A stretch of DNA of 64,000 nt, taken from Rhynchopus sp. YZ270_cl-10 (taxonomy: Eukaryota; Euglenozoa; Diplonemea; Diplonemida; Diplonemidae). The notes below the pieces were generated by a model. That model ran no database searches and was not told the DNA's origin. It was given only the letters and a program-made list of their open reading frames with translations. This document shows positions 42,544 to 52,200 of this stretch, piece after piece. The position numbers and the translations under genes are program-made. The stretch spans positions 1 through 64,000 of the forward strand of contig OZ037870.1 in assembly GCA_964035575.1 (NCBI GenBank), read 5' to 3'. Positions within the stretch are counted from its first letter, which is position 1, and every line of letters starts with the position of its first letter.

Positions 42544-43084
42544 TACTGTGGTGTGTTCCGGGGTATGGGATTTTACACATCTTCACACATCTTCACAACT
42601 CTTCACAACTTTTCACAAATTTTCACAAATTTTCACAACATAATTTTGGCCATATTTTTGTGAAGAATTGTGAAGAGTTGTGAATAGTTGTGAAAAGTTG
42701 TGAAGAGTTGTGAATTGAAATGAAAATTTGGATGAAAAAAACACAGACGTTGTGAATATTTGTGAAGAGTTGTGAACAGTTGTGAAGAGATGTGAAGAGT
42801 TGTGAAGAGTTGTGAATTGGGAAAACCCCCCCTTTTTTTCTCCAATTCACAACTCTTCACAACTGTTCACAACTCTTCACAAATATTCACAACGTCTGTG
42901 TTTTTTTCATCCAAATTTTCATTTCAATTCACAACTCTTCACAACTTTTCACAACTATTCACAACTCTTCACAATTCTTCACAAAAATATGGCCAAAATT
43001 ATGTTGTGAAAATTTGTGAAAAGTTGTGAAGAGTTGTGAAGATGTGTGAAGATGTGTAAAATCCCATACCCCGGAACACACCAT
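42544..43084. repeat. Near-perfect palindrome of about 540 bp
   Basis: The left arm, 42544-42820, runs from GTGTGTTCCGGGGTATGGG through units of the TTCACAACTC type to GAATTGG. The right arm, 42840-43084, is its reverse complement and ends CCCATACCCCGGAACACAC. The arms differ mainly by one extra 10-bp unit, and the spacer is about 20 bp. Each arm is itself composed of TGTGAAGAGT-type 10-mers, so the structure could fold into a very long hairpin. Confidence 0.92.
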
Positions 43085-43214
43085 ACTGGGACAATGTGGT
43101 CAGATCGTCTTCAGACCTGGAAAAGTGCACGACATATAAAAGCTTCCGACTGCGGCGGGCGGCCCATTTTCACCCTTTTCTTGTTCCTCATCCTCTCTAT
43201 GTTTTCACTTGCCC

Positions 43215-43415
43215 CTGATGCTGACAAAAATCACGGATTTGTCCATTTCGGCGTATTGACCCCACCACACAACTGTACTGTACAGTATTCCCAATCCCCT
43301 GTGTATACTGCGGAAATTGACCAAAAACGAGAACTTGTCCATTTCGGAAAATTGACCCCACCACTGGCCGGACGGATTCCGGAAATGCAAATGCAAGTGT
43401 TTTCGGCGTGACTGT
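43215..43415. repeat. Dispersed-repeat copy containing the single-copy version of the 9-mer
   Basis: GTCCATTTCGGxxxATTGACC and CACCAC occur twice (43238-43268 and 43338-43370), and CGGATTCCGGAAATGC follows. Between them CTGTGTATACTGCGGAAATTGACC is the complement of the edge of the 9-mer array at 14380-14400, here with only one unit. Confidence 0.7.
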
Positions 43416-43544
43416 GTATACTCTATGTACTGTGCACTACCACAGCACAGGACCTCATAAGCTCTCAGTAAGCTCTCACAGACTCTCACAGGCTCTCGCA
43501 GCCTGTTACGTGTCTCACGGAGACGATCATAGATCACCCAACAA

Positions 43545-43825
43545 AAAATCACAAAACCAAAAAAAAAAATCACAAAAAATCACACAAAATCACAAAAACC
43601 AAAAAAAAAATCACAAATAATCACAAAAAATCACAAACAATCACAAAAAATCACAAAAACCAAAAAAAAAATCACAAATAATCACAAACAATCACAAAAA
43701 ATCACAAAAATCAAAAAAAAAATCACAAATAATCACAAAAAACCACAAAAAATCACAAACAATCACAAAAACCAAAAAAAAAAATCACAAATAATCACAA
43801 ACAATCACAAAAAATCACAAGATTC
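43545..43825. repeat. AATCACAAA minisatellite
   Basis: Irregular tandem units of AATCACAAAAA, some with CC or TC inserts. Similar short tracts occur at 42000-42065. Non-coding. Confidence 0.85.
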
Positions 43826-43967
43826 TTTTTCATAATGTTGTGACTTTTTGTGATTTTTTCCGAAAAAACACAACGCGCAACTTCCCTGCGCGCCCGGGCC
43901 ACCCCAATTTTTTCCCGAGGGTTGCTTCACCTGGGTAAGTGAAATACTGGTATAAATCCACGAAAAC

Positions 43968-44116
43968 ATGATTTTTATCTCCGCCTGAGACCATGAATTG
44001 TACGCCCCTTTACAAAATCGTTCAGGAGGGGCGTGAATGTATTTTCCAGTATTTCAGGGGGTGAAAAGGGGGCGCGTTTGTGAAATTCATGGTCTCATTT
44101 GGAGATAAATCATTGT
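43968..44116. mobile_element. Short MITE-like element with inverted termini of about 30 bp
   Basis: ATGATTTTTATCTCC...GAGACCATGAATT at the left is repeated inverted at the right (AATTCATGGTCTC...GGAGATAAATCAT) with a few mismatches. The middle of about 80 bp holds a GGGGCG-containing imperfect hairpin. No coding capacity. Confidence 0.6.
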
Positions 44117-44569
44117 ATTGAACAAATGGAAACCTGCATCCAGCAACAGGTTTTGAAAAGAACAAAATAGAAAACGACTTCAGGATATGACAGTGAAGCA
44201 TAAAGCATAAATGAAAGACAAGAAAACACTTTTTCGTTTATCTCACCACAAAATATTTGTGGCGATTCACGGATGAATGTGAATGATGTGTATGTTAGTG
44301 GAAAAACCAACTCCGCTAAAGCGGGCACGCACCATCCGTCGTTTCATTTATATGTGCCAATGCTTGACTATTCAAGTAAAAAGAGAAACGTCATCCAAAG
44401 GACGCTGAATGTACATTCATAGTGTCACTGAATAATTTTGAGAGGAAAAAAAAAAACAGAATAAAACGGGCACGAGGCCTGAGAAAGGTTTGGGGGTAGT
44501 GGTAATGGGAAACGATAATCACAAAACACATCAACACAGAGTACGTTGGGTGGCTGGATTTCTTAAAGA
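44117..44569. other. Spacer, ends in the ISG12-like 3' flank
   Basis: AT-rich DNA with no gene seen. From about 44425 it is the duplicated flank described at 38675-38814. Confidence 0.5.
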
Positions 44570-45430
44570 TTAGTTATCATCAAACAACGATGCCAGGTAC
44601 GGGTTTACGGGTATTCCGCGTACCTTGTGGGTGTTCCTGAGTGATTTCCTGCTCTCTCCCTTCGCTGCAGGACGGCTGCGTTGCGTGACACGGCAGCCAG
44701 GCGGCGCTGATGGTGTGAGTGGTGGGTCGAGTGGCTTCTCTTCATTGTCCTCCTTGTCTTTGTCTTTCTCCTTCTCCTCAGTGTCAGCCTTCATATCATC
44801 AACACCCTCAGTGTCAGACTTCCCACGTGCACCGAAAAGAGCACCAACACCAGCACCAACAGTCGTACCACCGACCACAGATGACGTAGCTACACCCGCC
44901 ACGGCTGTGCTTTGGGCTGCAGCGACTGCACTACCTACAATGCCTACTGGTTGTGCTGCTGCGAACCATCCACCCGCCACAGGTGCGACGGTAGTGATGC
45001 TCAGCCCAAGACCCAAGGCAAACGGTGTTGCCGCAACGACAGCACCTCCAACCAAACCACCGATCGCCATCTTTGTAAGCAAACCCATATTCCTTGTGGG
45101 TGACGCCTCTTCCTTAGCAGCGTCGCGGACAGTACAGTGCACCAGACCTGACAAGATGCTTTCCACTGCCGCCAACTCTTCATCCCGCACATCACGTGGT
45201 AAGACAAAGGTCAGCTCCTCCTCCATTATCACATACCGTCCCCTTGCCTCCCACACAACAGTCGTCTGCTTTGTCAACGAAACCTTAACATCACCACACA
45301 CAGCAGCATGTGTTTTCTGTCCATCCCCGTTCCCCGGATACGCAAGAATCTGCCAGTCTGCCTCCAAAAGCTTCTGTTCCTTCTGCCACACTATGACCTC
45401 TGCAACACGGATTAACTCCTCAGCGGACAT
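44570..45430 (-). CDS. ISG12/IFI6-like family protein C
   Basis: 286 residues from ATG 45430. The N-terminal domain is almost identical to copy B (both have VVWEARGRYVIMEEELTFVL, a short insertion relative to copy A). The membrane region differs more (LLTKMAIGGLVGGAVVAAT, LSITTVAPVAGG, AVAAAQSTAVAGVATSS), followed by EEKEKDKDKEDNEEK and the same NPYLASLFDDN tail. The central linker is shorter than in B. Faster change in the membrane and linker parts than in the N-terminal domain is visible by eye. Confidence 0.65.
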   Translation of the reverse strand: MSAEELIRVAEVIVWQKEQKLLEADWQILAYPGNGDGQKTHAAVCGDVKVSLTKQTTVVWEARGRYVIMEEELTFVLPRDVRDEELAAVESILSGLVHCTVRDAAKEEASPTRNMGLLTKMAIGGLVGGAVVAATPFALGLGLSITTVAPVAGGWFAAAQPVGIVGSAVAAAQSTAVAGVATSSVVGGTTVGAGVGALFGARGKSDTEGVDDMKADTEEKEKDKDKEDNEEKPLDPPLTPSAPPGCRVTQRSRPAAKGESRKSLRNTHKVRGIPVNPYLASLFDDN

Positions 45431-45576
45431 CTTAAAGGGGTGGTCTGATGTAAGAGGTGGTTTGAAAGAATAGTTAAATAACATAAAGTGCAAGATGTAT
45501 TTTTTTTTTTTCCTTTGACGAGTGGTCTTTATCGCATGCTGGTTATATGTGGCTGTTACAAAAATAAAAACATTAT

Positions 45577-45670
45577 GGGGAATAGTCAGATTTACCCTAC
45601 CCTATTTTGAAAGTTTTTAGGGCAAGTCTGAACTTTTTCAAAATAGGGTAGGGTAAATCTGACTATCCCC
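45577..45670. repeat. Inverted repeat (hairpin) with arms of about 38 bp
   Basis: GGGGAATAGTCAGATTTACC at 45577 is mirrored by GGTAAATCTGACTATCCCC ending at 45670, around a spacer near 45615-45630. It could be a very small MITE inserted just outside the duplicated flank. Confidence 0.75.
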
Positions 45671-47080
45671 CTTTTTTTGTTCTTGCTGTTTCCCACACAC
45701 CCTCCTTCAACCCCTGTAGGATCAGTTGTGTTCTTTTTCCCCTTTCTAACACGTTGGGTGTAGTGACAAAACGTCCTCTCGGACGCAATGCACCTAAGGA
45801 GACGTTACGCAAAGACATCAGACAGAACAATGCGCACACACCTCAGAAAAAGAGAGTGCGCTGGCAAATGTTCGCCTGTTTGTTGCAACAAAAAGACTCT
45901 TCAGCAAAAAAGAGTCAAAACAAGGGGAACAGAAGATAAACACGATATCGCTTTGGTACACACAAAAAAAATCGTTCGATACTAACTGCCATGAACAAAG
46001 GGCGATAACACTATTTTCATCAACAATTGTACCTCTGCAGAAAGACGAACGCGAAACAAAACTTTGACATAGTACCTGACAATAGTAGCGATTCTTGTGG
46101 AAAAAATAATATTTTCATTTGCAAGCTTTCTTTGAGCACATAAGGAGGAAGACCTGGGAATGTTTGGTACAGACTACCTCCTCGCGACCCGTTTCCAGTT
46201 TTCAAAAATGTGATTTGAAGTACAAAGACCTGCCTACAAAGACTTTAGTGACAGTGTACCTAAAAAATACCACACCAACAACCGTCCTCGGGGTAGTCTT
46301 CACGGGAGTGGGGAGAAAAGGTTAAGATATAATTTTCAATCGAAAGATGGAGTTTTATCCACGGGGGAGTGGGGAGGAAAAAAAAAGTGAAGCTATTAAT
46401 GCAGGCACCTCCGACTGATCCACGTACGATGACAGCCCGGATGAAAGCACAAAGCACGGGCACCCATCATAGCATAGGGGAGCCAGCCTGACCCTGCCGG
46501 GATGAACTTGCAGAAAAGAGGGCAGGGGTGTTTAGCATCCCAGTGTCCCGCATACCCAACAACAGAAACAACAGAAAGACAAAGGCTATGCATTGGTGAC
46601 AAAGGAGAGGCAGGGTAGCTGAAAAACAAAAAGACCCTGAAGGCACAAAAACGCCCCGCATACCCCTCCTCGCCTCCTGTTTCTAATCTCTCAGGTAGGA
46701 GACATCGATTCAAGCGGTCAACACCTTCATAGAGTTTCAGGAGGAACGGCAATTTAAGGTCCAGCCCAGGACCTAAGAAAAAAAGGGTTCACTGTAGGCT
46801 CCCTGTCAAAGAAGAAAGGGGGTGGCGAGGGGTAGTGAGATCACAAAGATTCACAACAAAACATGCAAAGGGGTATTACAATGTACTTTAAAGAGTACAA
46901 AAAAAACAGTCAATTTGGAAGGGAAAAAAAAACAGAAAAAAAAGGGCACGAGGCCTGAAAGGTTTGGGGGTAGTGGAATCAGCCACACCAAAAAACGGGA
47001 GGAAAAATCTCAGAAAATATAGAAAACAACGTTTGTAGGGTGCACCTGCCAGGGACTGTCTTTTCCCCGTTGTTCATTCT
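45671..47080. other. Spacer with three repeat families
   Basis: 45671-45935 is the duplicated flank. 46385-46455 is the ATGCAGGCAC repeat also at 28117. 46245-46265 carries GTGACAGTGTACCT, and 46940-46975 is a fragment of the ISG12-like 3' flank. No gene was seen. Confidence 0.5.
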
Positions 47081-48088
47081 TCAACCAGCCTTTAGAATGT
47101 CTTCAATGATTCTGTCTTTTGTGCGCCCATATCCAGACGTTTTGATGTTCCAACCTGCCTTCTTTATGAGGGCACGGAGCTCCTCCATATTCATCTCTCT
47201 GATTTCCTTCTCACTGAACACCAATTCATTGGCCTCCTCTTGTCTTCTCGGCTGTCTGCTGCTAATAGATTTCACCAAGCGAGACAGTTCCTCGACACCA
47301 TCCATAATCGGCTCATTTCCGTGAGAGTAGAGGACACAAGTCGGATACTCGTCAACCCTGTACTTCTGTATCAGCCAACGAGAGTGATGCTGCGAAGCTT
47401 CTGGAAAGTTCTTTTTGTTGAAGTTCGCGTTTTTGCCCGTAGCCTCGCAAAAGACGTAGAGGATCTCAAGGTTCTCTATCAGTTCAATGGCTTTGTGTAA
47501 AACCGGTTCGAAGTTTTTGCAATGTTTACACCACTGTGTCCCGAAGTAGATGGCCACCTCAGTGTTTCTTCTCATGCTGACACCCGAACTCTCTAGGACA
47601 GAACTCACGCTATTAACGCTCAAAGCGTCAAACTGGTTGAACAAGCCCGACAATTGATCACGTCTTGAGTCTGGACAGCTTCTCTTTGCCTCGAAGGGAA
47701 CTCCGTCCTTGCACACTATGCTGTGAGCTATGATCTTGACAGCAATGGCGCCTGGTTTTGTCTTCTTCCACCTTGTGCCATCCGACGTGTAGTCAAAACA
47801 CTTTTCATTGTTGCAGTTCCCGCACCCAGGGAGAATGTAGTTGTGCTCACAGCTGGCTTCGTCAACGTGGATGTGGAGACCAAGCTGAGCCCTGTTGCCG
47901 CACCCAGCGATGCAGCACTGCGCGATGCATGTGTCTGACTCTCCCGCATGGAACTCGATCCATGACCGATACAGATTCTTTGTGCGTGGGTGTCTGCATT
48001 CCTTGTAACGGTGGTCATTACCGGACATATTTACATTGCACACCCTTGCATCTGACCTTAACTCGTACACTCCCAGCGCGATATCCAT
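47081..48088 (-). CDS. Thioredoxin-fold protein with Cys/His cluster and C-terminal SAP-like motif
   Basis: 335 residues from ATG 48088. The N-terminal part has a Cys-dense module (CIAQCCIAGCGN, HIHVDEASCEHNYILPGCG, CNNEKC), probably a metal site. The middle is a thioredoxin fold with FGTQWCKHCKNFEPVL, the CxxC active site, and later DEYPTCVLY with the cis-Pro position. The last 40 residues (MNMEELRALIKKAGWN, then DRIIEDIL) look like a SAP DNA-binding helix-loop-helix. No signal peptide or ER-retention tail is evident, so secretory-pathway PDI function is unlikely. The combination is not one that I recognise. Confidence 0.6.
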   Translation of the reverse strand: MDIALGVYELRSDARVCNVNMSGNDHRYKECRHPRTKNLYRSWIEFHAGESDTCIAQCCIAGCGNRAQLGLHIHVDEASCEHNYILPGCGNCNNEKCFDYTSDGTRWKKTKPGAIAVKIIAHSIVCKDGVPFEAKRSCPDSRRDQLSGLFNQFDALSVNSVSSVLESSGVSMRRNTEVAIYFGTQWCKHCKNFEPVLHKAIELIENLEILYVFCEATGKNANFNKKNFPEASQHHSRWLIQKYRVDEYPTCVLYSHGNEPIMDGVEELSRLVKSISSRQPRRQEEANELVFSEKEIREMNMEELRALIKKAGWNIKTSGYGRTKDRIIEDILKAG

Positions 48089-49219
48089 TTGTGTGTAAAC
48101 TGTCTTGTGGTGAATTGGATTCGGGTGCAGGGTACCTGCTGTGTACCTGTGTACCTGGGCCGAAAATACACAGTACCCAGGTGCTTGGGTGCCCAGACAC
48201 ACCACTGTACCACCCAGAATCCAGTCTCCCACCCAGAAAACCTACTCATACACCAGAAAAGTGAAAATGGCGACTCGACCAGAAAAGTAGCTGGAAAAAG
48301 TTCAGAAAAGCCAGAAAATTTCAACAAATAGCTTTTTTTCTTTTCTTTTCTTTTTCTTTTTTTGAAAAACGCATTGCCGTAGATAACGAAGATCCGCCTC
48401 ATTCCTTACTCGACTCCACCCAATTTGGCCGTAAAGCGCAAAAAGAGTGAACTCAGGGATAATAACTCATGCACGGAACCCCTGGAGAGGGTGAATAACT
48501 GCATAGTTCACCACTATTAATTTGTTTTCCCGCAAAGTGACAAACACCCATCCGAGGGCGGGAAAGAGACAAGAAACACATCTAACAGAATGTTAACAGA
48601 TTTAGAGTAAAGAAGAAGGTTGGGCTGAAGGCGTATTTTCCCAGCACGCCAAAACCCCCACTAGGACCTGAACAAAATAGAAACCAGATGCCAACATGAG
48701 CCCAAGCCTTAGTAAGGAGAGATTGCCTAGGAGTATGTTGTGGGGCGGGAAGTGAAGTGCATAGCGGCAAAACGAGAAAGAATAACCTTTTTGTTTCAAC
48801 CAAGACCTGTGTAATTGTCTCCTGCCCTATTAGAGTCTTGACTAAACAAAATGGTTGGATGCACGCTGTGAGTGATTTCCGTCGGATTAAAAAAAAAGGG
48901 TAAAGTTTTCAAGTGTAAGGTGCGTTAACTAATCTGAGATACACACGCCTCACAAAGACCGCAACCCGAAGGAGTAGTACACTGATACTTAATGAGTGAC
49001 ATGAGCATATCTCAGCAGAACGGCGAAATAAAACACTCAAAATAGATATCTTAAGACAAGAATACGAAACCGGAAATGACATACTTTTTTTGAGAAACGA
49101 CTCTAAAAATTATTATGCATCCACTAGTTTGGATAAAGAAACCCAGAGACAATTTTTTTGGGGGGAAGAATTTAATTCTTGAACGCATCCCTACACTCTA
49201 TCACACCAAAAAGCTGCTT
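48089..49219. other. Intergenic, no gene seen
   Basis: Mixed to AT-rich DNA. TACCTG/GTACC words repeat near 48130-48190. No RNA gene or mobile element recognised. Confidence 0.45.
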
Positions 49220-52200
49220 TCAAATGCTCTCCATGAACAGCACAAACTCGTCGTAGGTAAGAACGTTCTGTGGTTGTGGTGTTGGTTGGTAAAGAACCCC
49301 AAATTGGTGTGGCTGACGACCCCAAAATAGCAGAAAATAGCAGAAAGTAGCACAAAATAGCACCCCCTTTCAGCCACACCCCAAATATCAAATAAAAGCA
49401 AAACATACGTCGCCGTTCGAGTCGTACGCCATGAAGATAGGACGGAGGCTGTCGAGGTTGCCCTCTTCTCCCATGCCAAGCGCAAGCTGTGTGTGTTTTT
49501 TGTGTGTATTTTGCAATGCAATGCCGTTTGGCAATGAATAAACTTTGATGCACATCTTTGCCGGAATCTTTTCAATCATCTCAAGAAAACAACTTTTCCA
49601 AAAGAATCCAACAAATACCTGCTCTAAAGTAAGCCTTCCTTCTATCGAATATGCATCGAAGAACTCACGCAGCTCATCACGGTCCACACTCTGCTTCGGT
49701 GAGGTAGGGTTGCCTCCGTTTGCCTGCGAAATGTCGGGGAGCTCTGAGCCCATGGCTTCTTTTGATCCGAGACCAGCTGCCGCCTTGATGATGGTGTGGT
49801 GTGCGGTGTGCGGGAAGGCCTCCTTGAGCATCTGGAGGAAGGTGATGTGGGGCTGTGTCGCGAAGACGTTTTGGATGCGCTGCAAGATGCCCTTCTTCAG
49901 CTGCTCATTCGACACTGCATGGGTACGTACCGATCCCTGCGTGCCTCCACCTTGCCCTTTCACAACACTGTGCCGCCCCTTCGGCAGTCTAGGCGTAACG
50001 TTCAACTCCCCAAGCGATTCGTTCGAGGTGTACACCCGCACCTCCTCCTCCGTGATCCTCCCCCTCCGCCCGACGTCGATCTCATCGAACATCTCTCCTA
50101 AGACTGCTACCTGGTCTGCAGTCACCTTCTTCCCAGACTTATTCCATTCCACCAGGTTGTTGATCTGTTTGATAAGATACGTCGGCACAGCAGTACCCTT
50201 CAGATGCACGGCCTCCAGGGTAGGCACCTTTTTGATAAGCTGCAGCAACGCCTTTCCTGTCGCGAGGGTCAGATGTTTGTTGCCACTCAGGTCCAATTCT
50301 GCGACAGTTTCGCTGTTCTGCAGAGTCTCGCAAAGGAGCACAACACTGTCGTTTGTGAGGCCGTTGTCCTTCAGGATGATGCGAAGAAGGGAATCATTGC
50401 AAAGTCGGATGAGATCCACAAAGGGAAGAATCGACGCAATGTAGTTGCACGTCAGGTCCATCACATTCAGATCGAAGAGCAGTGGCGTCGTCGGGCACGT
50501 CCTTGTGAAGAGAGAGTTCGGCTTCACGTTGTGCCTGCGGCACTCCGAGACATAGACCTCGCGAAGGGACAGCCCCTCTTTCATGTACTCTTCGCGCCGC
50601 ACCTCGAACTCCTTGGAGGAGAGACGCCACGTGGTGCTGTCAAGGTTCTGTGTGTCCCCAAGGAGGTCGTCCTTGGAGACCATCATGCCTGCCTGCCCTA
50701 CCACATCAGCCCCTTTGTTGAAGGACGTGATCACAAAGGGCGACCACGTGTCGTTCTGTTCGTTTGTCGTGCGGAGTGGGCAGAGGTCAACGCGAGAGCC
50801 GTTTGGCTTGCCTGAGGTCGTGGGCTGGTTGCGGCCGATGCCGTGAACGACAAGGTCCTTGGGTGGTTCGGCATAGGGTTGGGTAGTGTAGGTGTTGAAG
50901 ATAGAGTTGTCAACTGGGGTGTAGTGGTTCTGCACCCCCGCATAGACAGGGGTTTTGGACTGCGCAAGGTGCTGCTGCTGGCGTTCGCGGTTGTGGATTT
51001 CGATGAGCATGGCGCGGCGGAGCTGTGCCTCCTCACGTTCCCGCTCGACACGTTCCCTGTTGAGTTGTTGTAACCGCGCCATTTCCTCTGCGAAGCGGGT
51101 TCGGTCGCGTACTCGCTTTTGGTTCTGCACATCATACGTCAGCTTCTTGGACGCACTCAAGCCCTGCTTCTTCGGCGGGCTCGAAAGGCCTAACGTCTCC
51201 ATGTCTTCGCGATCCCCAACCAGCGTGCTTGTGTCCGACGCAGTTGAGGATGTCTCAGAAGCGCGACGCTTCTTCTCGTCAATGACCTGCAACCGTTTGC
51301 GGAGCACAGTCACCAAATGCTCGTGTGTGTGTAGTGAGTCCTTGCGTGCGGCACGATCCCGTGAGGACCGTTCTGTGCGCTCCATCTGTATGCGGAGGCG
51401 CTCTTTGCGTGCGAAGGCAGCTTCCAAGGAGAGCTCTGTCTCTGGTGGTGCGTTGGCACGTCGTGGCGGTGGTGGGTGGAGCGCCATCTTCGCTGCATGC
51501 GCCTCGCGATGTGCGAAGATGCGTTCCCTAGCTTCGCACTGCCGCCGCTTCACAAGGAGAAGGTCTTCTTGCCGCTGCCGTTCGTAGCGCCTGCGGGTGC
51601 GCGCCTCCCATTGCCGGCGACGTTCGTCAAGAAGGGCCAAGGCAGCTTTGCGCTTTGCTTCGAGGAAGGCGCGGAGGCGTTTGTCTCTGTCTGATATCTT
51701 TTGACTGAGACGGCGCTTTGCGAGGGTGGCACGTGCCTCCTGCTCGAGGAGACGTGCTTGGAGCTTAGCCTGCCAGTCTGCGTGCATGGAGCGAACGTTC
51801 TGCAGGCGTTCGAGACGCCTACGTTCTGCTGCAAGGTCGTCGAGGTGGCGTTGGCGCAGCCACTCCCGCCACTGTGCGTCGCGGTCTGCCTGTGCTGCCT
51901 CCTGCCGCTCCATATGCTGGAGACGTGCCTGCAGGCGCCGGTCACGCTCGGCGTGCAGCCCCTCCAGGTACTCCTCATACCCCTTTGCACCCTTCTGCTG
52001 TGAGAGCAGAACATGGTGCTTCCCAGAAGACGCCTCCACGTAGGTGGGCAGCCCGTCCCACGAGCTTTGGTACTCGCCGTTGGCAGCACCAAAACGCATG
52101 CCCTTGCCAAACCCGCCGCCGCCGCCGTTGCGGGCAATGTCGGGTGCGTCGTACGTAGCATCGCTGCCGCCTTTGGTGTTCGGCTTCTTGTGGAGTGCAG

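Noticed and set aside
47240-48264. Plus-strand frames opposite the thioredoxin/SAP gene
   Set aside because: The minus strand has the clear CxxC and SAP-like motifs; the plus frames show nothing.
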